Positions 17,567-25,277 of a stretch of 64,000 nt of DNA are shown here, piece by piece. Source of the DNA: Paucidesulfovibrio gracilis DSM 16080 (GTDB lineage: Bacteria > Desulfobacterota > Desulfovibrionia > Desulfovibrionales > Desulfovibrionaceae). The notes under the pieces were generated by a model. That model was given only the letters and a program-made list of their open reading frames with translations. It had not been told where the DNA came from and did not search any database. The stretch's first letter is position 1; the number at the start of each line of letters is the position of its first letter. The stretch covers positions 186,001-250,000 of the forward strand of contig NZ_FUYC01000001.1 of NCBI RefSeq assembly GCF_900167125.1, read 5' to 3'. The position numbers were made by a program, and so were the translations under genes.

Positions 17567-18725
17567 GACACGCTATTCACGCCGCCGGGTTCTGCGTATC
17601 CTGGCCTCACTTTCCACGGCGCTTCCCCTGTTTCCAGGTTTGGTTCGCGCTGCATCCGCTCCACCGCTGGATCAAATCCATGCTCTGGTAGGGCAGATGC
17701 TGCTCGTGGGTTTTCGCGGCACCCAGGCTCCCGAAAATTCCCCTGTGGCCCGCGACCTTCAAGCTAGAGACAAGGGAGGCGTCCACGCAGCCGGAACCGT
17801 GCTCTTTGACTATGACATGCAGCTGCATCAATACGGCCGCAACGTGACCGGACCGAAGCAGCTTCGGCAACTGACCGACCAGTTACGTCTGCACGCTCCC
17901 ACGGCCCCCCTCCTCGCCGTGGATCAGGAAGGTGGCCGAGTCCAGCGCCTCAAGCCCGAACAGGGCTTTCCTGGCATTCCTTCGGCCCGGGATCTCGGCG
18001 CTGCAGGCAAGGACACCTCCGCCACGTTCCAGGCCGGTCAAAAGCTTGGGCGCATGCTGCACAGCGCCGGGCTGAACCTGAATTTCGCTCCAGTGGTGGA
18101 CGTGGACCGGAACCAGAGCAGCCCGGCCATAGGAGCCTTGGGCCGGAGCTATTCCCCGGATCCGGACATAACGACCCGGCACGCTGCGGCCTTTATCCGC
18201 GGGTTGCGGGAATATAGCATTCTCAGCTGCCTCAAACATTTTCCCGGACATGGCTCCGCCGCCGAGGACAGCCATGCGGGGCTGCCCGATGTGACCGGGC
18301 TGTGGTCCGAGGTGGAGCTGCTTCCTTACACAACGCTCCTGCCCCAGGGCATGGCCGACATGGTCATGGTGGCGCACCTGTTTAACAGGGAATGGGACAC
18401 CCGCTTCCCGGCCAGCCTCTCGCGGTCCGTTGTCCACGGCATGCTGCGTACGCGTCTTGGTTTTGATGGCGTCATCGTCACGGACGATCTGGACATGAAG
18501 GCCGTGGCCGATCAATATGATCTGGAGCAACGAATTCTCCTGGCCGTACACGCTGGAAACGACCTGCTGCTGTTCGGCAACAACCTCCGGTACGATCCCG
18601 ACCTCGCCCCCACGGTCCGCGCCATTCTGCTGGAGCATATCCTCGCGGAGCGCATTTCCGTGGAACGTATTGTAGCAAGCCTGCGGCGCGTGGCCCGGCT
18701 GAAGCGTTCCCTGGCGCCCTGTTGA
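17559..18725 (+). CDS. nagZ: Tat-exported GH3 beta-N-acetylhexosaminidase
   Basis: The protein is 388 residues of glycoside hydrolase family 3. It has substrate-binding LAVDQEGGRVQRL, the NagZ-type acid/base loop KHFPGHGSAAEDSH, and the nucleophile Asp in VIVTDDLDM. It would remove N-acetylglucosamine from muropeptides or other glycans. Unlike cytoplasmic NagZ it begins with a twin-arginine signal (SRRRVLRI followed by a hydrophobic run ending VRAASA), so it is predicted periplasmic. ATG 17559 or 17565 both fit; the frame stays open to 17274 but lacks a family N-terminus. It overlaps the N-terminal coding region of the divergent rhomboid gene. Confidence 0.88.
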   Translation: MGMTRYSRRRVLRILASLSTALPLFPGLVRAASAPPLDQIHALVGQMLLVGFRGTQAPENSPVARDLQARDKGGVHAAGTVLFDYDMQLHQYGRNVTGPKQLRQLTDQLRLHAPTAPLLAVDQEGGRVQRLKPEQGFPGIPSARDLGAAGKDTSATFQAGQKLGRMLHSAGLNLNFAPVVDVDRNQSSPAIGALGRSYSPDPDITTRHAAAFIRGLREYSILSCLKHFPGHGSAAEDSHAGLPDVTGLWSEVELLPYTTLLPQGMADMVMVAHLFNREWDTRFPASLSRSVVHGMLRTRLGFDGVIVTDDLDMKAVADQYDLEQRILLAVHAGNDLLLFGNNLRYDPDLAPTVRAILLEHILAERISVERIVASLRRVARLKRSLAPC

Positions 18726-18830
18726 ACCGCGCATCTGTTTCCGCTCTTTTCAATGCAGGCCCAACAATTCAAAAAAGCAATTTGTGGGGAGCACTCCCGG
18801 CGTACTTGTCTTGCCTCCCCCAACAACACA

Positions 18831-18859
18831 TTGACAGCCCAAACAGAAGTCAGTAACGT
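18831..18859 (+). promoter_or_regulatory. Promoter of the trp leader
   Basis: TTGACA (18831-18836), a 17-base spacer and TAACGT (18854-18859) form a good sigma-70 promoter. Transcription would begin about 18866-18868, that is, at or next to the ATG of the leader peptide. Confidence 0.65.
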
Positions 18860-18866
18860 TGTTCAC

Positions 18867-18944
18867 ATGAAGCGAATCATCCTGACCGGGATTTCCCGGA
18901 CGCAAAACCAAAACTTTTGGTGGTGCTGGCGGCACAGAACGTGA
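18867..18944 (+). CDS. trpL: trp attenuator leader peptide (25 residues)
   Basis: The ATG opens a 25-codon frame ending in TGA. Near its end it reads Phe-Trp-Trp-Cys-Trp, so three of four consecutive codons specify Trp (18918-18929), a very unlikely arrangement by chance. Immediately after it lie the alternative stems and a terminator, and then trpB2. No SD precedes the ATG and the promoter places the transcript start at it, which suggests leaderless translation. Ribosome stalling at the Trp codons when charged tRNA-Trp is scarce would allow read-through into trpB2. The peptide itself needs no other function. Confidence 0.85.
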   Translation: MKRIILTGISRTQNQNFWWCWRHRT

Positions 18945-19004
18945 GCCGTCGGCAGGGATGATGCATTGAATCAACAGCCGCGGGTTCACGACCCGCGGCT
19001 TTTT
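18924..19004 (+). promoter_or_regulatory. Trp transcription attenuator with alternative stems
   Basis: Segment 1 (18924-18933, within the Trp codons) pairs with segment 2 (18945-18954) in a 10-bp stem with two G-T pairs. Segment 3 (18976-18985, AGCCGCGGGT) pairs perfectly with segment 4 (18991-19000) in a 10-bp terminator stem followed by five T residues. Segment 2 can instead pair with segment 3 (CGGC with GCCG, one bulged T, CCG with CGG), which would prevent the terminator. This is the classic 1:2/2:3/3:4 logic of trp leaders. Confidence 0.82.
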
Positions 19005-19040
19005 CATAGCTCCCGACAGGGCAAGACCTCCGGGATGGCG

Positions 19041-19078
19041 AAAAAGGGTTGCGGGATCGAAAACCGCAACCCTTTTTT
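19041..19078 (+). terminator. Second terminator hairpin before trpB2
   Basis: The stem GGGTTGCGG/CCGCAACCC, extended by five A-T pairs, ends in six T residues, 12 bases before the trpB2 SD. It is a strong, nearly symmetric intrinsic terminator placed between the attenuator and the gene, with no other gene to serve on either strand. Confidence 0.7.
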
Positions 19079-19102
19079 CGTACCAACACCAGGAGGAACA
19101 TC

Positions 19103-20452
19103 ATGTCCAATGCCCACGATCGAATCATTCTTCCCGCCGACAAAATGCCCACACAATGGTACAATCCACAGCCGGATCTGCCCACGCCGCTTGCTCCGCC
19201 TCTGGATCCGGAAACCCATGAACCTGTCACGCCGGACCAATTGGGGGTTATTTTTCCCACGAGCCTCATTGAACAGGAAATGAGCCAGGACCGCTGGATT
19301 CCCATCCCCCAACCCGTCTTGGACGCCTATCGCCTCTGGAGGCCCACGCCCCTGATCCGCGCTCGGAACCTGGAAAAGGCCATTGGCGCCAAGTGCCGGA
19401 TATTCTACAAGGATGAATCGGTATCTCCCGCAGGTTCTCACAAGCCCAACACGGCCGTCCCACAGGCGTATTTCAACATGACCGAAGGGGTGAAACGTCT
19501 TTCCACGGAAACCGGGGCCGGGCAGTGGGGAACCGCGCTTTCCTTTGCGTGCAGCCAGTTCGGGATGGATTGTACGGTCTATATGGTCAAAGTCAGTTAC
19601 GAGATGAAGCCGTACCGACAAATCCTCATTCGCAACTATGGGTCCACGGTCCACCCTTCTCCCTCGGAGTTGACCCGCACCGGCGCGGAAATGCTGCGAC
19701 GCGATCCCGGGTGCAAAGGAAGTCTGGGTCTGGCCATTTCCGAGGCCGTAGAGGATGCCGCCACACACGATGACACAAAATATACGCTGGGAAGCGTACT
19801 CAACCATGTTTTGGTGCATCAGACCATCGTGGGTTTGGAAACGGAACAGCAATTGGCTGAACAAGGGTTGAAGCCGGACCATCTGGTGGGTTGCGTGGGG
19901 GGCGGTTCCAACTTCGCCGGTTTGGTTCTGCCGTTTTTGCGCCGCAAACTCGATGGGGAAAACATTCACTTCGTCGCCTCGGAACCCCGTGCCTGTCCGA
20001 GCCTGACCCGCGGAGAATACCGCTACGACTATGGCGACATGGCCCGTCTGACTCCGCTCATGAAAATGCACACGCTCGGACACGCGTTCATGCCCGCTCC
20101 CATTCACGCCGGCGGACTGCGCTACCATGGAGACGCTCCCATTCTCTGCAACCTGATGGAGGAAGGATTGATCGACGCCCGGTCGTATTTCCAGACCGAT
20201 TGCTTTGACGCGGCCCGGCTGTTTTTGCAGACGCAAGGCTTTTTGCCCGCGCCCGAAACATCCCATGCCATCAAGGCGGCCATTGACGTTGCCAAGGAAG
20301 CCGGACCCGATGAAAACGTGGTTTTCCTCTACTCCGGTCACGGCATGCTCGACCTTGCCTCCTACGATGCCTATCTCAAGGGGAATCTGGACAACTTTGA
20401 ATTGCCCCAATCGGACATCGACAATGCCCTGAAGGAATGCCCACAAATCTGA
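19103..20452 (+). CDS. trpB: Tryptophan synthase beta chain, TrpB2 type
   Basis: The protein is 449 residues, longer than TrpB1 (about 400), with the TrpB2-type N-terminal extension and SPAGSHKPNTA carrying the PLP lysine, followed by TGAGQWGTALSFA and the phosphate-binding CVGGGSNFAG. It condenses indole (or indole from indole-glycerol phosphate) with serine to make tryptophan. ATG 19103 has AGGAGG at 19091-19096. It is not accompanied by trpA, as is common for TrpB2, and may salvage indole. A Trp-codon leader and attenuator immediately upstream tie its expression to tryptophan supply, which supports the assignment. Confidence 0.95.
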   Translation: MSNAHDRIILPADKMPTQWYNPQPDLPTPLAPPLDPETHEPVTPDQLGVIFPTSLIEQEMSQDRWIPIPQPVLDAYRLWRPTPLIRARNLEKAIGAKCRIFYKDESVSPAGSHKPNTAVPQAYFNMTEGVKRLSTETGAGQWGTALSFACSQFGMDCTVYMVKVSYEMKPYRQILIRNYGSTVHPSPSELTRTGAEMLRRDPGCKGSLGLAISEAVEDAATHDDTKYTLGSVLNHVLVHQTIVGLETEQQLAEQGLKPDHLVGCVGGGSNFAGLVLPFLRRKLDGENIHFVASEPRACPSLTRGEYRYDYGDMARLTPLMKMHTLGHAFMPAPIHAGGLRYHGDAPILCNLMEEGLIDARSYFQTDCFDAARLFLQTQGFLPAPETSHAIKAAIDVAKEAGPDENVVFLYSGHGMLDLASYDAYLKGNLDNFELPQSDIDNALKECPQI

Positions 20453-20477
20453 GCCTTCCTATCGTGCTGTTTCAATG

Positions 20478-20513
20478 TTGCGTCCTCGGCACACCTGGCC
20501 GGGGACGCATTTC
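20478..20513 (+). terminator. Terminator after trpB2
   Basis: The stem TGCGTCC.CGGC/GCCG.GGACGCA with one mismatch and a short T stretch lies 26 bases after the trpB2 stop. Confidence 0.6.
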
Positions 20514-20722
20514 GGAGACGTTGCAGCAAAAAATCCGGTCAAATTCACCTTATTTTTCGTAAAAAAATTTCATTTTACCAATCAAAAAACACACGACCGC
20601 ACATCCATTTTCCACAACATTCCAGCGTGCGTTCTCCTTGCCAATTCGGGCCTTGCACGGTTATTATTTCATGATACAGACGCGACGCTCTCGCGCCTCA
20701 TTCCATTTCGCAGGAGGATCTT

Positions 20723-21874
20723 TTGGTTCAACAAACCGTTTATTTTATTGAGGGCGACGGCATTGGCCCGGAAGTTTGGGCCGCGGCGCGGCCCGTGCTG
20801 GATGCGGCCGTGCAGCGCGCCTACGGCAAGGCAAAAAAACTCGCGTGGGAAGAAGTGCTCGCCGGGCAAAAGGCCTTCAGGGAAGTGGGGGAATACCTGC
20901 CCCAAGCCACCATGGACGTCCTGGCCGGAGCGCGGGTTGCCATGAAAGGACCGCTCCAAACCCCCGTCGGAAAGGGGTTTCGCAGCCTAAACGTGACCAT
21001 GCGCCAGGTCTTTGACCTGTATGCCTGCGTTCGTCCGATTCGCTATTTCCAAGGCATCGAATCCCCGGTCAAGCGGCCCGACCTCGTAGACATGGTTGTC
21101 TTCCGTGAAAACACGGAGGATGTTTACGCCGGAATCGAATATGCCTCCGGCACTCCCGAAGCCAAGCGCCTGATCGACTTTTTGCGTTCCGAGCTAAAAG
21201 CCGAGGTGGACGCTGCCGCCGGAATCGGCATCAAGCCCATTACGCAGCTCGGCTCCAAGCGCCTCGTGGACAAAGCCATCCGCTTTGCCCTGGACAACAA
21301 CCGCTCTTCGGTTACACTCGTCCACAAAGGCAACATCATGAAATACACGGAAGGCGCGTTCATGAACTGGGGGTATGAAGTGGCCCGCGAACGCTTTGCG
21401 GACCAAACCATGACCGAATCCGAGCAGGAAAGCGGCGACAAGCCCCTGGTCATCAAGGACCGCATCGCGGACGCCATGTTCCAGGCTGTGTTGCAGGCAC
21501 CCCAGGACTATGACGTCATCGCCACCACCAACCTCAACGGTGACTATCTTTCCGATGCATTGGTCGCCCAGGTGGGCGGGCTTGGACTCGCTCCGGGCGT
21601 GAACAAATCCGATTCCCTGGCCCTTTATGAACCCACCCACGGCACAGCCCCCACCATCGCCGGACAGGACAAAGCCAACCCCGGCAGCCTGATCCTGAGT
21701 GGCGCCATGCTCCTGGAGGATATCGGCTGGACCGAAGCGGCGGAAAATGTCCGGCAGGCCGTTGACGCAGCCATTGCCGGGAAGCGGGTAACCGGGGACC
21801 TGGCAGGCCAGATAACGGGTTCAACCGCTGTAGGCTGCAAGGAATTTGGGGAAGTCATTCTCGCCAACATCTGA
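20723..21874 (+). CDS. icd: Isocitrate dehydrogenase
   Basis: The protein is 383 residues and oxidatively decarboxylates isocitrate to 2-oxoglutarate for amino acid synthesis. Visible motifs are YFIEGDGIGPEVW, the isocitrate-binding SLNVTMRQVFDLYACVRPIR, VVFRENTEDVYAGIEY, and the metal-binding NLNGDYLSDA. The coenzyme loop reads HGTAPTIAGQDKANPGS. The residues matching E. coli Lys344, Tyr345 and Val351 are Thr, Ile and Ala, which resembles NAD-dependent enzymes more than NADP-dependent ones. It starts with TTG at 20723, behind AGGAGG at five bases. A terminator directly follows the stop. Confidence 0.93.
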   Translation: MVQQTVYFIEGDGIGPEVWAAARPVLDAAVQRAYGKAKKLAWEEVLAGQKAFREVGEYLPQATMDVLAGARVAMKGPLQTPVGKGFRSLNVTMRQVFDLYACVRPIRYFQGIESPVKRPDLVDMVVFRENTEDVYAGIEYASGTPEAKRLIDFLRSELKAEVDAAAGIGIKPITQLGSKRLVDKAIRFALDNNRSSVTLVHKGNIMKYTEGAFMNWGYEVARERFADQTMTESEQESGDKPLVIKDRIADAMFQAVLQAPQDYDVIATTNLNGDYLSDALVAQVGGLGLAPGVNKSDSLALYEPTHGTAPTIAGQDKANPGSLILSGAMLLEDIGWTEAAENVRQAVDAAIAGKRVTGDLAGQITGSTAVGCKEFGEVILANI

Positions 21875-21878
21875 CCAC

Positions 21879-21904
21879 AAGGCGGCGTAAGGCCGCCTTT
21901 TTTT
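21879..21904 (+). terminator. Terminator of icd
   Basis: The stem AAGGCGGC/GCCGCCTT is followed by seven T residues. It ends only six bases before the fetA ATG. Confidence 0.85.
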
Positions 21905-21909
21905 ATGCC

Positions 21910-22572
21910 ATGCAGCAAACCATTCTTTCCATACGTGACCTGACCTTCGGCTACCCCCAACGGGACAAGGTCTTCAAACGGGCATCAGCGGATATTCAGT
22001 CCGGTGAATTTATCGTACTGGAAGGGCCGTCCGGTGCCGGAAAATCAACGCTGCTCCGACTGCTTTGCCGCCTGGAAGAACCGCTTGGCGGAACCATTCT
22101 TTTCAACGGAACCCCTATCGATTCCATCCATCCGGTCCGGCTTCGCCGCAGTATCTGCTATCTTCAACAGACCCCTACCCTGGTGGAGGGCAGCGTGCGC
22201 GACAACCTGCTTTTACCCTTCACCCTGCATGGCAATGCCGACCTGAAACCTCCTGCCGACGAACGACTTACCGCGCTTCTCCACGAATTTCTTCTTGATA
22301 CGATACACCTGGAGAACCCGGCCTCCGCACTTTCCGTCGGACAAAAACAGCGACTTTGTGTTATCAGGGCGCTGCTATTATCGCCGCACGTCATGCTGCT
22401 GGACGAGCCAACCAGCTCCCTTGACAAGGAAAGCGCCGCCATCGTCATGCAGGCCGCGCACTCGCTCAACAACCAAGGCGTCACCATTTTACTCGTAACC
22501 CATGCCATGGAGGCGCACACCATCCCAGGAGCCGTCCCCCTTCGCGTTCAACAAAGGAAGCTTGAACGATGA
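21910..22572 (+). CDS. fetA: ABC transporter ATPase, FetA/YbbL type
   Basis: This 220-residue ATPase has Walker A EGPSGAGKSTLLRL, signature LSVGQKQRLCV, Walker B VMLLDEPTSSLD and switch His in LLVTHAMEAH. Paired with the UPF0014 permease downstream (four-base overlap), it matches the FetAB system, which exports iron and protects against oxidative stress in E. coli. The icd terminator ends just before the ATG, leaving no room for an SD; translation may be inefficient or start downstream, or this gene may be expressed by read-through. Confidence 0.87.
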   Translation: MQQTILSIRDLTFGYPQRDKVFKRASADIQSGEFIVLEGPSGAGKSTLLRLLCRLEEPLGGTILFNGTPIDSIHPVRLRRSICYLQQTPTLVEGSVRDNLLLPFTLHGNADLKPPADERLTALLHEFLLDTIHLENPASALSVGQKQRLCVIRALLLSPHVMLLDEPTSSLDKESAAIVMQAAHSLNNQGVTILLVTHAMEAHTIPGAVPLRVQQRKLER

Positions 22573-23357
22573 GCATGCACCCCGTTGACATCGGTCCATG
22601 GCAACTGGCTCTCGGCCTTTTTTTCGTCATTCTCGCCCAAGCGCTCTCCCTTGTTTACAAACTTGGACTGGTTCGCGACCTCGCCATTGGCACCCTTCGG
22701 ACCTTTGCACAGCTCATGCTCATGGGGTACGTGCTGGTGATTGTTTTTCAAGTGGACTACGTCGCCGTCACCCTGGGCGTGTTTGGCATCATGCTGCTCA
22801 CCGCCGTGCATACTGTGCGCGGTCGCGTCAAGGAACGGTCCATCCCCTACCTATTACCCCTTGGTTTCTCCATGTTTGTCAGCTATTTCACGGTTTCCAT
22901 ACTGGTGACCAGCGTCGTGGTCCAGGCCGACCCATGGTGGAATCCCGTATACTTCATCCCGCTTTCCGGCATGGTGGTGGGCAACTCCATGACAGCCATG
23001 GCCATCGCTCTGGACCGTCTGTTCACTTCCCTGCGCACCCGTCGAAACGAAGTGGAAATGCGGCTGACCATCGGAGCGGATTACCGCGAAGCCAGCGCTG
23101 AAATCACGCGAGAGGCGGTCCGGGCCGGTATGATTCCGTCCATCACCTCCATGATGGGCGTTGGCCTAGTTTTTATTCCCGGCATGATGACCGGCCAAAT
23201 CCTCTCCGGTACCGATCCCATGCTCGCGATTCGCTATCAAATCGTGGTCATGCTCATGCTTGTCGGTTCCACGGCCATCGGTTCCACCCTCACGGTGTTG
23301 CTCGTGCGCCGGCGCTGCTTTGGAAAAGGCCACCAACTCCTGCTTCCGCCCCAATGA
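22569..23357 (+). CDS. fetB: ABC transporter permease, FetB/UPF0014 family
   Basis: The protein is 262 residues with about 7 hydrophobic helices. The UPF0014 signature is clear: FIPLSGMVVGNSMTAMAIALDR, then RLTIGADYREASAEITREAV, then SMMGVGLVFIPGMMTGQILSG. The ATG overlaps the fetA stop (ATGA), so the two are translationally coupled. With FetA it forms a putative iron exporter in the inner membrane. Confidence 0.9.
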   Translation: MSMHPVDIGPWQLALGLFFVILAQALSLVYKLGLVRDLAIGTLRTFAQLMLMGYVLVIVFQVDYVAVTLGVFGIMLLTAVHTVRGRVKERSIPYLLPLGFSMFVSYFTVSILVTSVVVQADPWWNPVYFIPLSGMVVGNSMTAMAIALDRLFTSLRTRRNEVEMRLTIGADYREASAEITREAVRAGMIPSITSMMGVGLVFIPGMMTGQILSGTDPMLAIRYQIVVMLMLVGSTAIGSTLTVLLVRRRCFGKGHQLLLPPQ

Positions 23358-23448
23358 CCCTTCCGGTTTTTCATGACAACAGCACACAATCCACGTTACA
23401 ATCCCTCCACCCATTCACCGACGCCGAAACCAAAGACGACGCCGGACC

Positions 23449-23940
23449 ATGAAACATCTGCCGCACAATCTCCTCACCATTCTTCGAGTGGCCCCCTGGC
23501 CGCTGGTACTGGCCGTGCTCTGCGGCCTCACCGCCCTGCTCCTCGGCGGCACCGTCCTGGCACACCACGAGCAAGGCAATCGTGGCATGGCAACCTTGCT
23601 CACTTTCCCCTGCCTTGGCTGGACCTGTCTCGGTATCATCGCCCTGCTCGACGCCCTTGCCCGACACATTGATTTCCGCCGGATCCAACGCATTCTCCAA
23701 CGGCATGGATTCCGAAAAAGGGTCTTCCTCTTGATCGCCGGTTCCCGCTGCCAGCGTGATGCCGCGCTGCACGCCGCCCGAACAACCGGTCACCTGCAAC
23801 AAGCCCGGCAAGTATTTCAATCTCTTGGTTACCGATGGTATCATCTGTTGCCGGACCGGGTCATGGACAACCCGTTGCGATTTTTTGACATCAACTTTCT
23901 GCGGCAGGCATTCCTTCCAAGCCGGACCATGAAAGGATAA
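23449..23940 (+). CDS. Small membrane protein of unknown function
   Basis: The protein is 163 residues with two hydrophobic helices (about 15-38 and 47-68), followed by a basic soluble tail (ILQRHGFRKRVFLLIAGSRC...). The tail has a Cys and several His residues. The ATG at 23449 lacks a strong SD. It lies 92 bases after fetB on the same strand and could be the third gene of that operon. I recognise no family. Confidence 0.6.
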   Translation: MKHLPHNLLTILRVAPWPLVLAVLCGLTALLLGGTVLAHHEQGNRGMATLLTFPCLGWTCLGIIALLDALARHIDFRRIQRILQRHGFRKRVFLLIAGSRCQRDAALHAARTTGHLQQARQVFQSLGYRWYHLLPDRVMDNPLRFFDINFLRQAFLPSRTMKG

Positions 23941-23964
23941 CGGGAAAACATCGGGGCTGTTTGG

Positions 23965-24246
23965 TGGACGGCTCTATGGGCCTGGGAAAGCATGCCTTCG
24001 GCGACCAGGAGGCCCGTGGCCCCCTGGACCCCCATTTACCGGTCACGCGCTACGCGCGGCCGGGGGCAGGGTCAGGGCAGAAGTCATATGGTGTTGAGGG
24101 GGCGATGGACGGCTCCATGGGCCGGGGAAAGCATGCCTTCGGCGACCAGGAGGCCCGTGGCCCCCTGGACCCCCATTTACCGGTCTCGCGCTTCGCGCGG
24201 CCGGGGGCAGGGTCAGGGCAGAAGTCGTATCGTGTTGAGGAGGCGA
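23965..24246. repeat. Tandem duplication, two copies of a 141-bp unit
   Basis: Copy 1 (23965-24105) and copy 2 (24106-24246) are direct repeats with about ten differences, arranged head to tail. The unit length is a multiple of three, and several frames on both strands stay open, but no frame has an SD or known family. Each copy contains a short GCG..CGC hairpin near its middle. It lies between the small membrane protein and the hyn region. Confidence 0.85.
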
Positions 24247-24285
24247 AGTGAATGATTGAAATCATCCCTCATGTGGGCCGTAAAA

Positions 24286-24340
24286 CAAAAAACTCCAGGC
24301 CAACACGTATACGCAATACGTGAAGGATGGAGTTTTTTTT
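24286..24340. terminator. Bidirectional terminator between fetB side and hypC
   Basis: The outer stem AAAAACTCCA/TGGAGTTTTT encloses an inner stem ACGTAT/ATACGT and carries T-runs in both directions (eight T residues on the plus strand). It separates the rightward genes from the leftward hydrogenase operon. Confidence 0.8.
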
Positions 24341-24387
24341 GCGGCAAGAACGCAGGTTACCGCTTAGGGACTGCCTGAAGGAACGCC

Positions 24388-24645
24388 CTAAATCTGATCA
24401 ACATTCATCCCGGCTTCCTCTGCCGCCTGAACCAATTCACGAAGAATTTGCAAAGACTCCTGGGCCTCTTGCGGATCAAGCTTCCGGATGGCAAATCCGG
24501 CATGAATAATCACATAGTCCCCAAGCTCCACGTCTTCATCCAACACCAAAAGGGAGGCGTTGACCGTAGAGCTGCCTTCCCCCACACGGCATGTGGCCAC
24601 GCCGTTGTTTATTTCAATAACTTCAGCAGGAACTGCGAGGCACAT
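24388..24645 (-). CDS. hypC: Hydrogenase maturation factor HypC
   Basis: The protein is 85 residues. The obligatory N-terminal MCLAVPAEV, with Cys2 that binds the Fe(CN)2CO precursor, and the central GDYVIIHAGFAIRKLD identify HypC, the chaperone that delivers the iron ligand set to the large-subunit precursor. ATG 24645 lies inside the end of hynD (23-base overlap). It is the last gene of hynB-hynA-hynD-hypC; HypA, B, D, E and F are not in the window. Confidence 0.95.
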   Translation of the reverse strand: MCLAVPAEVIEINNGVATCRVGEGSSTVNASLLVLDEDVELGDYVIIHAGFAIRKLDPQEAQESLQILRELVQAAEEAGMNVDQI

Positions 24646-25156
24646 ACACGACCTCCTCGGACTTGTTTTCACGCATAGTGTGGGTTCCGCCAGCCGATTC
24701 GACTTCAGCAAGAACATGCTTGATCATCTGTGGAAGATTCGCATCCGCAGCCCCGGAAAGATCCGTGGCCATCGTCTGGTAATCCTCTGGTTCCATGCCG
24801 ATGATCACAGCCTCGGGTCGGTTGCCCGCAAGCTCGCAATAAATCAGCGTATCCACAAGATCAGTGTCGTGCATGGAATTTTTAAAGGCAAGGCTTTGCC
24901 GCAAATCTTCCCCGGTGAGACGGTAAATACTGCCCGGAGGACCGTCCCCAAGCACGGCATCACAGACGATCAGGTAATCGCTCTCCATGATCGGTCCCAT
25001 CAACCGCGTCCCCAACGTGCCGCCATCCATGACGGTCACATTGTCGGAAAATTCGTATTCGGCCTGGAGGTGCTCCGCCGCGCGAACGCCGATGCCTTCA
25101 TCCGTATACAGGACATTGCCCACGCCCAGCACAAGAATGCGTTTTTCGTTGGTCAT
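24623..25156 (-). CDS. hynD: [NiFe] hydrogenase maturation protease
   Basis: This 177-residue endopeptidase of the HybD/HyaD family removes the C-terminal tail of the hydrogenase large subunit after nickel insertion. Conserved nickel-sensing residues are in VLYTDEGIGVRAAE (Glu/Asp), VMDGGTLG (Asp) and the FKNSMHDTD region (His). ATG 25156 has no clear SD. It follows hynA after 184 bases that contain a terminator-like hairpin, and its 3' end overlaps hypC. Confidence 0.94.
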   Translation of the reverse strand: MTNEKRILVLGVGNVLYTDEGIGVRAAEHLQAEYEFSDNVTVMDGGTLGTRLMGPIMESDYLIVCDAVLGDGPPGSIYRLTGEDLRQSLAFKNSMHDTDLVDTLIYCELAGNRPEAVIIGMEPEDYQTMATDLSGAADANLPQMIKHVLAEVESAGGTHTMRENKSEEVVYVPRSSC

Positions 25157-25277
25157 GCGGACTTATACGTGAAAACACCGATACGGACAAGCACCGTTCG
25201 CACCAGGAAGTGCCCAGGTCGGTTTTATTCCGTGGCATTGTAGCGGATTGGAGAGCATGCGTTCTTCAAAGGGAAGA

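Noticed and set aside
19004-20446. 480-codon frame antisense to trpB2
   Set aside because: A complement of the trpB2 reading frame with no protein-like features.
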